From: Monodelphis domestica | Lineage: Eukaryota > Chordata > Mammalia > Didelphimorphia > Didelphidae | Length of the DNA stretch: 64,000 nt | Direction of reading: 5' to 3' | NCBI RefSeq assembly: GCF_027887165.1 | Contig: NC_077234.1 | Coordinates: 190,225,465 to 190,289,464, forward strand | In this document: in pieces, positions 22,755-34,401 of the stretch | How the letters are laid out: each line of letters opens with the position of its first letter | Numbering within the stretch: position 1 is the first letter of the stretch | Notes under the pieces: generated by a model | Database searches by the model: none | What the model saw: only the letters and a program-made list of their open reading frames with translations | What the model was told of the DNA's origin: nothing | Translations under genes and position numbers: made by a program

Positions 22755-23124
22755 TGTTGTTTTTTTTAATTTTAAACATTATTTTATTTGGTCATTTCCA
22801 AACATTATTCACTGGAAACAAAGATCATTTTCTTTTCCTCCCCACCACCCCTCCCACCACCTTTCCCTCTCCCATAGTCGACGCACGATTCCACTGGTTA
22901 TCAAATGTGTTCTTGACTCGAACCCATTTCCCTGTTCTTGGAATTTGCATTAGAGTGTTCATTTAGAGTCTCTCCTCAGTCATATCCCCTCAACCCCTAT
23001 AGTCAAGCAGTTGCTTTTCATCGGTGTTTTTACTCCCACAGTTTATCCTTTGCTTGTGGATAGTATTTTTTAGATCCCTGCAGATTGTTCAGGATCAAAG
23101 CATTGCCAATAATGGAGAAGTCCA

Positions 23125-23415
23125 TCACCTTCGATTGTACCACAATGTATCAGTCTCTGTGTACAATGTTCTCCTGGTTCTGCTCCTTTCGCTCTGCATC
23201 ACTTCCTGGAGGTTGTTCCAGTCTCCATGGAATTCCTCCACTTTATTATTCCTTTCAGCACAATAGTATTCCATCACCAACATATACCACAATTTGTTCA
23301 GCCATTCCCCAATTGAAGGGCATCCCTTCATTTTCCAATTTTTTGCCACCACAAAGAGTGCAGCTATGAATATTCTCGTACAAGTCTTTTTCCTTATTAT
23401 CTCTTTGGGGTACAA
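23125..23415 (-). pseudogene. L1 ORF2 C-terminal remnant
   Basis: A 96-codon open frame gives the end of ORF2 (AALFVVAKNWKMKGCPSIGEW, VMEYYCAERNNKVEEFHGDW, RSRTRRTLYTETDTLWYN). It is interrupted upstream by the LTR at 23418, so it is not a native product. Confidence 0.85.
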
Positions 23416-23417
23416 AC

Positions 23418-24382
23418 TGTGACAAGGAAATCACTTTAAAAGACTGATATATATTAATTTAAGGTCGCCAAGGAATTCAGCTATGTAATTCCTAAATGAA
23501 AACTCAAGTCAGCAGTCAATCTTTTATGGAGTTTAATTACAATAGGAGAAAGAAAGGAATTCGAGATAGAGAGAGAGAAAAAGGGAGAGAAGGGAATAGG
23601 GCTTAAATACCCCTTCTGTTTAGGCTGGGCCAAAAGGCCCAAGCCCTTAGATAGCTGGGGCAAAGAAAAGAGATCAGTCCCTATTACTCACGTGACCAAA
23701 ATGGAGAAACAGTCTCAGAGGCCCCCACCTTCAGCTTCCTTCAGAGCAAGCTTCTCAGAGCACACTGCAACCACTCCGGCAAACTCCTCAACCTCCTCGA
23801 GTCTTCAGACCCCCCTGATCTTTAAGGAAACCATCCAAGTTGCCTCCCCTCAGTTCTCATATCTACCAATCACTGTCCATCAATTTCCCTGTGCCAATGG
23901 AGGCTCTAGCTTAACCCAGGACCGCCCAGAGGCTTTGCATATGTCTGTTGAAGGTCATATTTTCAAATAATTAAATCTTTGCTCCTTTGCTACAGCCCTT
24001 TCTAAATCCTGTTAACCTGAGTAGGGTAGAGATTGGAATAATTAAATTTTGATCTAGGCTGCAGCTCTTATTCAATCCTGTTAGGACTGAATAGGGTGGA
24101 GATTGATTCCAAGTATCTCCATTGTATCAATTCTAAAATCAATCATGACTCAAAGAAATTCCTGTTCTATGCTTAAGCATAGGTCAAAGTCCTTTCCATT
24201 GTTCAGCAAAGGGTTTCTGTCCTAAAGTAATCTTAAGAAGGTAGGAGAAGGAACCTCCCATGCCAATGGGGTTCACATTCCAATAGTCAAGACCCACTAT
24301 CAATAGGAAAATTTTCAAGTATGAAATTTCCCAATGGTGAAATTTCCAACATTTATAAGTCTAAGAAATTTTGAGGTTTACA
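23418..24382 (-). mobile_element. Solo LTR of an endogenous retrovirus
   Basis: A 965-bp insert starts TGTGACAAGG and ends GGTTTACA on the plus strand, with terminal TGT...ACA. It is flanked by AAAC at 23414-23417 and 24383-24386, and removing the insert plus one AAAC restores L1 text in register. On the minus strand it has a TATA-like TATTTAA near 23606 and an A-rich poly(A)-signal-like site near 23533-23538, so its transcription direction is probably minus. There is no internal retroviral sequence, as after LTR-LTR recombination. A related partial copy is at 57570-57957. Confidence 0.82.
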
Positions 24383-24935
24383 AAACCCAGCAGTGCTATA
24401 GCTGAATCAAAGGGCAGACAGTCTTTTATCACCCTTTGGATATAGTTCCCAAAGGGTAAGATAGAATGGATAAGATAGAATTCAGGATCCCACTGGATCT
24501 AGATGTTCTTCCCTCTCAGATTTGATTTCACTGAGAGTAAGGTTTAAGTAATTCCACTTCACGCTCTCTTCCTCTCCTTCTCATATGAGAGTTCTTCCCC
24601 TCCCCTTCCCATGTGATTCTTTATATGGGAAAGATTATTCTATTAAGTCCCCCCCTATTTCTTGAAGTAAATCTTAGTATTATCGATGGTTCCCCCCTCC
24701 CTTTTCCTTTCTTTGGCCCCACTTTCCCCAAATCTTCTTAATGCCACAATCTTTCCCTATGCATGTTTCTTCTAACTACTTTCATGATGCTACAATTTTT
24801 GAGAGTTACACAAAACATTTTCCCCACATATTAATGTATATAATTTGATGTAAATGTAGTCCTTATAGAAGAGAGTTTGACTTAAAGAAAAAGATAAGAT
24901 TTATCTCCTTTTCCCTTTCTTTCATATTTACCTTT

Positions 24936-25241
24936 TCATGTTTCTCTTGCTTTCTGTGCTTGGATATCGAACTTTCCACAGAGCTCTGGTCTTTTCTTAG
25001 CAAATGCTTGGACATCTTCTATTTTGTTGAATGCCAATACTTTCCCCTGGAAGTATATAGTCAGTTTTTCTGGGTTGTTGATTCTTGGTTGGAGACCCAG
25101 CTCTCTTGCCTTTCTAAATATCGTGTTCCATGCTTTGCGGTCTCTTAGTGTGTTAGCCGCTAAGTTGTGTGTGATCCTTATGGGAGCCCCCTTATATCTG
25201 AAGCTCCTCTTCTTGGCTTCTTGTAGGATTTTCTCCTTCAA
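24936..25241 (-). pseudogene. L1/HAL1 ORF1 C-terminal half
   Basis: An open frame of 101 codons reads as the C-terminal RNA-binding part of L1 ORF1p: KEKILQEAKKRSFRYKGAPI, ITHNLAANTLRDRKAW and FNKIEDVQAFAKKRPEL. It is truncated at the 5' end by the insertion itself. The sequence is distinct from the ORF1 of the two longer L1s here, pointing to another subfamily. Confidence 0.88.
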
Positions 25242-25246
25242 AGACT

Positions 25247-26774
25247 TTTTTAAAGAAAAAATTTTAATTGCCTCACTATTAGTACAATAATACAGTATCT
25301 AAGGGATTCATTCATTCAAAGATGGTTAAACTTAATCATATTTTGTACCCAAATTATTGTATTGTTTGATTTGCTCTTAGATATTTACCAAATTACTTTC
25401 CATTATAGAACTTATAGTACAAATGATGTCTTAGTAATGAAATCTCTCCTGTTCAAAAATCATCAGCTAGAGAAAAAGTGATTCATTCATCTTCACTACT
25501 AAGGTGAGAAATGTAAAGCATTAGCACCATTAGGTGGTGGCCAGCTCCCTACCTATACTTTCTGCCCAAGTGTCTGGAACTGACTTTAGTTTTTAGGCAA
25601 TGTTAGTCCTAGCATTCTTTTCTTTTTAAATTTTCTTCTTAGAGAATATATTCACTATAGATAGAAAAATGGGAGGGATAGAAAATGTATTTATGTATTA
25701 TCAAAATCAGTTATTTCAACAGACCATTTTCAAAATCAGACTGTTGAATGACATTAGAGAGACTATTGAAGGGGAGACTTATGATTGAGTTTGATTGAGC
25801 TATTCTAATGCTCTTAGTGAGTAGCAAATTTTGAAGTTTTCATGGCCTTTAGGCAACATCACATCCAAATATTGATCAGAGTTCTCTGGGAAATATAGCC
25901 TACTCTTGATTATCTTGGGCATCGTTATTCACACAGTCATTTATCCTTATGTATACAGTGTTTCCTTCTCCTTCCTGCTTCTGGGGTTTTTGTTTGTTAG
26001 GTCATTCATCATATACTATGTGGGTATAGCCAGAAGGCTTAACATGGACCAGTCAATTTGGGCACTTATGAGCAATTGTGGCTAAAATGAGATTTAAGGC
26101 TTATTTATTCACTTGATTGTCTATGTTGTGTTATCCATTAGGAGAACATGTTCTAAGGCCAGTGGAGAAGTGCCACAATACACAGAGAAGGGATTTCCCT
26201 TTTTTAAAAATTCGCAGGAGGTGTTTGTGAGATGTTATCCAAGATAAATAATAGAAGAAACTGAATTAGAAGATCATCCTAATTAGGGCCATTCAATGAG
26301 GGTTCTCATTTAATTCCAAACAGTAATTTTGGACACTTGAATCAAGTGGTGCAGTGCCACATGATGAACAGGTAAGAGACAGAACTTTGTAAATGAACCT
26401 GATAGAGCAATAGTGAGCTGCAGAGGCATAAGAGGCAGAGTACACAGAATATTAAAAATCTCTGTCATTCAGAATTCATCCAAAATGTATTTAGGTGCTT
26501 TCTTATATTTATATATTTGTTATATTGGTCTTAGACTTAAAGGTCAGGAGTTTTTATCCTAGATTCCATAATTTGATAATGGGGTAACTTGAACCAAATA
26601 TTCTAAGTCTCAACTTCTCCATCTCTAAATTGAGAATAACAATGTTTGTACTTTTTATTTCACATATTTATCATGAAGATTAAATGATATTTAAACCTTT
26701 TGGCAAGGTATTCTATAGTGTGTCATTACATTTACCCTTACTAGTAACTAACAGTGCTAATTATATTTAAAACA
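25247..26774. other. No recognised feature
   Basis: About 1.5 kb of mostly AT-rich DNA. The first bases could continue the old L1 of 22600-22754, but no longer match is visible. Confidence 0.45.
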
Positions 26775-27689
26775 TCAATGGGGAAGTGGGGCCAAGATAG
26801 TGGAGAAGATACATAGACCTGCCTGTTCTCTAACAAATTTCTGTCCAAATGACTTTGATATAAAGCAGCAAAATGAAATCTGGAGTGGCAAATGTCACAA
26901 AAAATGAAGTGAAGTAATTTTTTTCAGCCTGAAAAACAAGAAGTCCAAAACAAATGATCTATTGCACCATGGAGGAAATGGAACTCAGGCTAGCTTGTCA
27001 AGGAAGCACCCATCTTAGAATGCTAGCACTGACCTTGGGAGAAGCTGAATCAGCAGTAATAGCTGCTATAGTAAAGGGGTCAGGAAACTGTTCAGAAGGA
27101 TTTTACAGGTGTCTCTTAGCTGGCTCTGTGTATAAGTTACTGTCACACTGACATTAAACAGATCTAGGTATTATACCTGGGTGAGTCACTATATAAAAGC
27201 AAGGAAGAACATTAACACACAACAGAAATTGTGGCTGTAAGGGAGAAGAGCACTCTGGTCACAGTTACAAGGAGGAAATGAGTTCTTTTGGACTAGTTCC
27301 GAAGACAGCTGAACAAAGAACCTGAAGCTTGGAATAGTGCGCCTTTTACCAAAGGAATGGAGTACACTTGTACCAGTTCTAAAAAGTTTTAAAAGACAAG
27401 GAAAAACCTGGAAAATGAGCAAAAAACAAACAAAATATAGAAAATTCAAAACAGATTGATGATAGGGAAAACCAAAACAAATAAAAAATAAGATAACAAA
27501 GTCAATATTGCTGCTCCTAAAGCCTCCAAGAAAAATATGAATTGGTCTCAATCCTAAAATGAATGAATGGAGGAATTTACAAAGGACTTTTAAAAATCAG
27601 ATTAGAGTGGTAGAAGAACATTTGGAAAAAGAAGTGAGAATGATATTGACAATGATGGAAAAGGAGTCAACAACTTGGTAAAGGGGGCA

Positions 27690-27990
27690 CAAAAATACTG
27701 AAGAAAATGATACCTTAAAAACTGGTAAAAGTATCACAAAAATCTACTGAGTAGGAGTACTTCTTAATGATCAGAATTGGCCAAATGGAGTCATATATAC
27801 AAAAATTTACTGAAGAACTCCTTAATAGGTAGAATTGACCATATGGAAAAAGATAAAAACATTCATTGGGAAAAAAGTATTTCTTAAAAAATAGAATTAC
27901 CTAAATGGAAAAGGAAATACAAAAAAAAGCTCTCTGAAAAAATAATTCCTTAAAAATTAGAATTGGGCAAGTGGAAGTTAATGGCTCCAT
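27690..27990 (+). repeat. Coiled-coil coding repeats in an old ORF1
   Basis: Four imperfect repeats are anchored by AATTGGCCAAATGGA-like text at 27775, 27833, 27895 and 27961 (spacings 58, 62 and 66). Each carries 'ctgaagaaaataactccttaaaaa'-like text. A unit near 63-66 bp would be 21-22 codons, three heptads, which fits the coiled coil of ORF1p. Confidence 0.6.
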
Positions 27991-28054
27991 AAGACATCAA
28001 GAATCAATAAAACATATCTGTATCTCAAATAGTTAATGATAGGGGAAAATGACC

Positions 28055-28665
28055 TACTAGTACAAAAATATACCACCACTTTACCATCACTCTTTTGGTG
28101 GTGGTAAAGAAATGGAAACTGAAATGTGTCCATCAATTGGGGAATGGATGAACAAGTTGCAGGATATGATTGTAATAGAGTATTATTGTACCATAAGAAA
28201 TGACCAACAAGATGTCAAATCATAGAAACCAGGAAATGCTTGGATGAAGTGATATAAAGTGAAGTGAGTAGAACCAGGAGAACATTTTATATAGCAACAA
28301 CAGTAGAGTATGATGAATTGTATATTACTTAAATATTATCAAGAAGGCAAAGATCTAGGACATCTCCAAGGGACTCATGATGAAAAAATCTATCCATTGT
28401 CATAGAAGGTAATAATAAAATCCGAGTACAGATTGAAGCATATCATTCATCACTTTATTTTTTTCTAGTGTAAGCAATGTGTCTTATCACAATGTGTCAT
28501 ATCACAATGAGCATTTATGATAATATATATACAAGCAATATCATAATACCTGCCTTCTAGAAGAGGAAGGAGGAACAGGAGGGAGAAAGCAGATTCCAAA
28601 ATGTCAGAAAACAACTGTTAGAATTGTATTGGAAGGTAATCTGAAAAAAGAAAAAAGAAAAAGAA
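28055..28665 (+). mobile_element. L1 3' end nested in the half-L1-like element
   Basis: Text 'ggtaaagaaatggaaactgaaatgtgtccatcaattggggaatgg', 'gtaccataagaaatgacc', 'agaaccaggagaacatt' and a 3' UTR ending in A-rich sequence near 28645-28665. It separates the ORF1 N-terminal repeats from the ORF1 core. Confidence 0.65.
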
Positions 28666-31139
28666 ATAGTCAAAGTCATTTGAATGAAAAAAAGGGAAGA
28701 AAATGTGAAATATCTCAATGAAAAAACAACTGATGGGAAAATAGATCCAAGAGAGATAATCAAAGAAATATTAGACTACCTGAAAGCCATGATAAAAAGA
28801 GATTAGGCAAAATCTTTCAAGAAATTGAAAAGGATAATTGTCCTTTTATTATAGAACCAGAGAGTAAAATAGAAATGGAAAGAATTCACCTAAAACTTTC
28901 TGAAAGGGATCCTAAAAGGAAAAAAAATCCAAGAATATTATAGCCAAATTCCAGAATTCTCAGATCAAGGAGAAAATATTGCAAATTACCAAAAAGAAAC
29001 AGTTAAAATATCATGGTGCTATAGTCAGAATAACACAAGATTTAGCTGTTTCTATATTAAAGAATCATGGGGCCTGGAATATGATATTCTAGAGGGCAAC
29101 GGAGCTAGGATTTCAACAAAGAATCACCTCTCCAGAAAAAAAAAAACGATCATAATTCTTCCTGAGAAAAGTGAGCATTCAATGAAATAGAGGACTTTTA
29201 AACATTCCTGATGAAAATACCAGAGATGAATGGAAAATTTGACTCTCAAATACATGACTCAAAAGAAGCATAAACAAGTAAACAGTAATGAGAAATCAAA
29301 AGACATTCAGTAAGTTTCAGCTGTTTACATCTCCACCTGGCAAGATGATTCTTGTAACTCCTAAGGACTTTATTATTATTAAAGCAGTTAGAAGTAATGT
29401 ATATAGGCAGAAGGCAAGAGTAGTGAGTTAAATATGATGAGATGATAGCTAAAAAATAAAATTAAAGGATGAAAAAAAGGAATATATTGGAAGAAGGGAG
29501 AAGGAAATTATTTCACATAAAGGAAGCAAGAAAGAGCTTTTACAGTGGAGGGGAAAATAGCGGAGGTATGGAGAGAGCTCTTGAACCTTACTCTCATCAG
29601 AATAGCCTCAGAAGGAATAATATACACAATCAATTGGATATGGAAATCTGCCTTATCCTATAGAAAAGTAGTAGGAGAAAGGCATAAGAGAAGGGAGATG
29701 CTGATAGGAAAAAGGGCAAGTTGGAGGATGTAGTGGTCAAAAGCTATACACTTCTGAGGATAGTTAGAATGAAAGGAAAGAAAGATGGATGAATGTGGGG
29801 AGGGAAATAGGATGAAGAGTAATATACAGTTATTATTATGCTGATAAAAATATAATCAAGGCCTAGTTTCTCAAATACACAGAGAAATGAAATGTATAAG
29901 AATAGAAGTTGTTCCTTAATTGATAAATGGTCAAAAGATATGAACAGGCAGTTCTCAGTCAAAGTAATTAAAGCTACCTATAGTCTTGTGAAAAATGCTC
30001 TGTCATTAATTAGAGAAATGCAAATTAAAACATGAGATATTGCCCCATACCTATGAGATGGGCTATTATGACAGAAAAGGAAAATAACTAATGTTGTAGT
30101 TGATGTATGAAGATGTATGACTATATGAAAATTGAGAAACTAGTGCACTATTAGGGAATTTGTGAACTGATTCAACCATTTGGATATAACCACTCAGCAA
30201 TTTAGACATATACCCAAAGGGTTATAAAATAGTTTATATCCTTTAACCCAGAAATACTATTACTGGGTTTGTATCCCAAAGAGATAAAAAAAGAAAGAAA
30301 AGGACTTATAGATACAAAATATTTATAGCAGGTCTTTTTGGGGTGGAAAAGAAATAGAAAGTGAGGGGGATGGCTGTCAATTGGGGAATGCTAAGTTATA
30401 GTATATGGTTGTAATGGAATATTAATTTGGTATAAAATGATGAGCAGGAGGAGCTCAGAACAACCTGGAAAGACACTATTGGATGCAGAGTGAAAGAAGC
30501 AGGACTAGGAGAAAATTATATACAATGACAGCAAAATTGCATGATGAACAACTCTGTGAACAACTTGGTATTTTCAACAATATAATGATCTAAAACAATC
30601 CTAAAAGACTCATGATAAAAAAAATGCCATCTGCTTCCAGAGAAAGAAGTATTGAATCCAGACAAAAGCAAAATATTTCACTTTCTTAAGTTTTTTGTTT
30701 GTTTCATTATATAAACAGGTTAATATGAAAGAATATTTTGCATGATTAAATAAAATCTATATCTGATTGTTTACCATATTGGCAATGGGTGGAGAAGAAA
30801 GGAGAGAATTTGAGACTCAAGATTTCTTAAAAATGTGAAAAATTGTTTTTACATGTAAGTGGGAGGAAATAAAATCTAAAAAAAATAATCAGCAAGAAAT
30901 ACCATAGACACAGGTATAGGTGATTTAGAAAATCTGGCTGAATTTAGAATTGGTCATGGCATTTATCTCCTGGTTCAACAGTATCAGAAAAAATTCTGAG
31001 ATTGGGCTCAATATTTTAAGAAAGACATCAGTAAATTTGTGTTTCCAGGTGATTGTGAAAAACATGATGAATGTTTAAAAAACTTATTGAATTAAGATTT
31101 CTCATACTCTAAGAATTGGATGCAAGTTTGTGGTTATCA

Positions 31140-31830
31140 ACTACATTTTAAGCAGGAAACTCTTCAAACCCTTCACAACATCCCTGACAAGTAGTCATCC
31201 AAACTCTACTTGAAGGTCAAAGGTGATGGGCAATTCAGTATCTCTCAAGATTTTCAACAACCCCAAATGTTAGGAAGCCTATTATTAATAAGTTGTATTT
31301 GCTATCCTATAATTTATACCCATTAATCCTAGTTCAGCCTTCTGGGGTCAAACATAATAAGACTAAGATATCTTTGACAACATCATCCAATACTTGAAAC
31401 AATCTATCATGTTTCGTTAACTATTTTTCATGCAACAGTTCCTATTTCCTTTCATTGATACCTCTGTGTCACAATTTCAATTTTTCTTGAAATTTTCTGT
31501 TTGCCTTCCTCTGGACATGCTTTATTTTCTCAATATCCTCCCTGAAATACGAGTTCCAGATGTGAACAAATAGTGTGGAATAACAAAGTTATGTTTCTCT
31601 CCTTTTAATGTTAGATAAGAACAAGCTAGATCTACCTAGATTTTTGGCAATTGTCAGACTGTCCACTTCTGCCTCATATTGACTTTGTAATCTGATGTTG
31701 TTGCTTCTAAATATTTTGCAAACTATCAAGTGTCAATCCACCCTCCTTCTGTTTTCGTAGTTGCTTTCTGAGCCCAAATTAGTATTTTACATTTATCCTA
31801 GATATTTTTAAACTACATTTTTGAATAATT
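31140..31830 (-). mobile_element. CR1/L3-like LINE fragment
   Basis: Reads in reverse: 'cttttaatgttag', 'ttgccttcctctggacatgctttattttctcaat', 'cctgaaatacgagttccag', 'taatcctagttcagccttctggggtca'. This is the terminal part of CR1/L3-type LINEs. Old copy. Confidence 0.65.
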
Positions 31831-31933
31831 ATAATTGAACTTTTTCAAGACCACAATAGTGCATTTTAATGACAATGATATTAGAGATTTCTCAAGAAGC
31901 TTGATGAAATTCAGGTATAATATATGTGATTTT

Positions 31934-33014
31934 GGGACTTCCAGTCAAGATGGCGGCTTAGAGGCAGCAAAAGTTTAGATCTCTGAAAACCCTTCCTTAC
32001 TGATCACAAACTGAATGCTCCTAGGATACCGAAATTCAAACTGAACAACAGGACAGACCCAGAGAACCCTCCTTCTGGACATGGATCAAAAGGTATGGCC
32101 CCCCAAAAGCCAGAACCCTAGAACACTCGGATTTAAGGGGTAGGCAGAAGGAAGGTCCCAGGACCCATCCCCCCCAATCCAGAGTGCTGAGCCCACGACA
32201 GCAGCGGGAACCTCAGGGCCAGGAAAAGGGTCTCAGGGCTGGCTAGTTTGAAGGACTCACCTTGAAAGCAATCTGAGCCAGTATCCGGGGCGTCCAACAC
32301 AGACGGCAGGGAAACATAGAGAGAAGGGGGAAGCCTGTAACCGCCTGGCTGGGTCCTTCCATCTGAGTCACAAGGGAGGTCCCAGCTTTAGGGCACCAGC
32401 TGAACCCAATCCAATCAGGAGCCCTCAGAGCTACTGAAAGGACAGAAACCTCAGGGCCAGCAAAGGGGTTGCTCTGAAGAGCTTACCTTGAAAGCAACCT
32501 GGGCCAGTCACCGGGCATTCAACACAGATTGTGGAGGAGGAGATTTTTTGCTTCAGGGCTCATTCGGTCCAAACCAGCTGAACCTAATCCCATCAGGAGC
32601 CCTCAGAGGCCAGGTATGCCATGTCCCCTCCCACCTTAGAGAGCAGGGTCTTCTAAAAAAACAGGAATATAGGGGCAGAGTCAAGATGGCAGCCTAGAAG
32701 GAGCATAGACCTGGCAGCCTGACCAGAGCTTTGGAGATCCTCCATATTTGCTCCAGCCATCCAGGAAGTTTAAAACTCAGAGTAAATCCAGCTCAACTAA
32801 GCTGAACCCAATCCCATCAAAAATCTCCAGAACCCAGGGAAGCCCAGGCTCCCCACCCATCCTCATTGACTGCTGGACGTTAAGCCAATCAAAAGCCTCC
32901 AGAGGACAAGGAAGCTAAAACGCCCAACAACCCTCCCCCAGAGACTACACCAAGAGATCTTCTGTTAAAGCTCCAAGAGGGGAGACTGATAGAAGTCCCC
33001 AAAAAACAAAAAAA
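31934..33014 (+). promoter_or_regulatory. Compound L1 5' UTR/promoter with two YY1-like starts
   Basis: Two L1-type starts occur in series: CAAGATGGCGGC at 31946-31957 and CAAGATGGCAGC at 32682-32693, each near the head of an AGGCAGC/GGGGCAGAG-type leader. Between them is a partial tandem duplication: AACCTCAGGGCCAG at 32209 recurs at 32447 (period 238), and AGCTGAACCC/T at 32398 recurs at 32576, with a third copy at 32800 in the downstream leader. YY1 sites at the same place set the transcription start in human L1; use here is inferred. Confidence 0.7.
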
Positions 33015-34139
33015 ATGAGAGGAACAAGAGCACAGACAAATACGGGGAGGAAAGAAGGGGTGAATTTGAGCAAACAACAGAAAAAGAAGAAAGAAACTAC
33101 AATAGACAGCTACTACTCAGCAAATGGAACAGAGGGGGAGAGATCAGCAAACGATAAACCAGAAATCCCAGAGAATTGGATACAGGCTGTGGAAGAACTC
33201 AAAACACAACTAAGAGAGGCTGAAGACAATTGGGAAAAGAACTTAAAAATTAAGATAAGTCATCTGGAAACAGAGGCACTTGAACTAAAACAAGAAAATA
33301 GTGTCTTGAAAGCCAAAACCAACCAGCTGGAAAATGAGGCAAAGGAAATGAAAGATGAGGCAAAGGAGATGAAACATGAGGTAAAGAGGATGAAAGACGA
33401 TTTTCAAAGAAACTCAGACCAGAAGGAAAAAGACGACCAAAAAGCCAGAGATGAAATCCAATCTTTAAGAACCAGAATAAAACAATGAGAATCAAGCTAC
33501 CTCACAAGGCAGCAGGACACTATAAAACAAAACAAAAAGAATGAAAAAATTGAGGAAAATGTGAAGCATCTCATTCACAAAACAGACGATTTAGAAAATC
33601 ATTCAAGAAGAGACAATTTAAGAATAATTGGACTACCAGAAGACCACGACAAAAGAAAAAGCCTGGACATAATACTAGAGGAAATTATCCAGGAAAACTG
33701 TCCCGAAATCCTAGAACAAGAGGGGAAAGTGGAGATTGAAAGAATCCACAGATCACCCCCTGTATTTAATCCCCAACTGACAACACCAAGAAATGTTATA
33801 GCCAAATTCAAAAACAATCACATGAAAGAAAAGATATTACAAGCTGCCAAGAAGAAGCCATTCAGATACCATGGAAACACGGTGAGGTTAACACAGGATC
33901 TGGCTGCATCCACACTGAAGGACCAAAAGGCATGGAATACGATATTCTGGAAAGCAAGGGAACTAGGTCTACAACCAAGAATAAAATACCCATCAAAACT
34001 GACTATATTCTTACAGGGGAAAGTATGGTCATTCAATACAACAGAAGAATTCCAAGCATTCATAAATAAAAGACCAGACCTGAACAGAAAATTTGATGTC
34101 CAACCACAGAACTCAAGAGAATCATCAAAAGGTAATTAA
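33015..34139 (+). pseudogene. L1 ORF1 with one in-frame stop
   Basis: Starts ATGAGAGGAACAAGAGC. The N-terminal 157 codons form a Lys/Glu-rich coiled coil with a short internal repeat (EMKDEAKEMKHE, near codons 117-135). A TGA at 33486-33488 interrupts, and the frame then stays open to TAA at 34139. The C-terminal part carries RRDNLRIIGLPED, EIERIHRSP, AKKKPFRYHG and FNTTEEFQAF, the ORF1p RNA-binding domains. Apart from the single stop the length (about 374 codons) is that of a complete ORF1p. The TGA context (CAATGAGAA) is compatible with decay of a CGA codon. Confidence 0.9.
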
Positions 34140-34378
34140 AAAGAGGGGAAAAAAACAACAACAACAAGAAAAATTTTTTAAGAGACACAATAAGTTAAAA
34201 TGATATGTATCCCTATAAAAAAACAGGCCATTGGTAACTCTTAAAAACTGTTGCTATCACCTGAGCAGCTAGAAGAATTACACTTAGAGGGAACAGTGAC
34301 AAACTGTATAGGATGAAAGGACAAGACATAAATAGGTATATAGATATATGCATGTATAAATACATATATATGTGTATG

Positions 34379-34401
34379 CATATATATATATATATATATA
34401 T
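34379..34401. repeat. (TA)n in L1 inter-ORF spacer
   Basis: (TA)11-12 preceded by ATATATGTGTATGCA. It occupies the same L1 position as 12905-12985. Confidence 0.95.

Larger units (their letters stand above)
22755..25246 (-). mobile_element. Half-L1 (HAL1)-like element, split by an LTR
   Basis: Read on the minus strand: ORF1 C-terminal half (25241-24936), the inter-ORF spacer, then at about 24455 a direct jump to the ORF2 C-terminal end and 3' UTR (24455-24383 and 23417-22755) with the tail at about 22755-22765. The endonuclease and reverse transcriptase are absent. ORF1 plus an ORF2 tail is the layout of half-L1 elements described in mammals. It is 5'-truncated within ORF1. A solo LTR lies inside at 23418-24382. 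Confidence 0.7.
26775..30888 (+). mobile_element. Decayed half-L1 (HAL1)-like element with a nested L1 tail
   Basis: Begins 'ggggaagtggggccaagatagtggagaag', an L1-type 5' start. An A-rich 5' UTR/ORF1 region with coiled-coil repeats follows (27690-27990), then a decayed ORF1 core (28740-29200) and an inter-ORF spacer. At about 29858 it jumps to the ORF2 C-terminal tail and 3' UTR ending in an A-rich tail at about 30888. Endonuclease and RT are missing. A separate L1 3' end (28055-28665) appears to sit inside ORF1. Too many stops for any product. Confidence 0.6.

Noticed and set aside
23692..23970. 92-residue frame, Ser/Pro/Thr-rich
   Set aside because: Lies wholly inside the solo LTR, on the strand opposite to its likely transcription.
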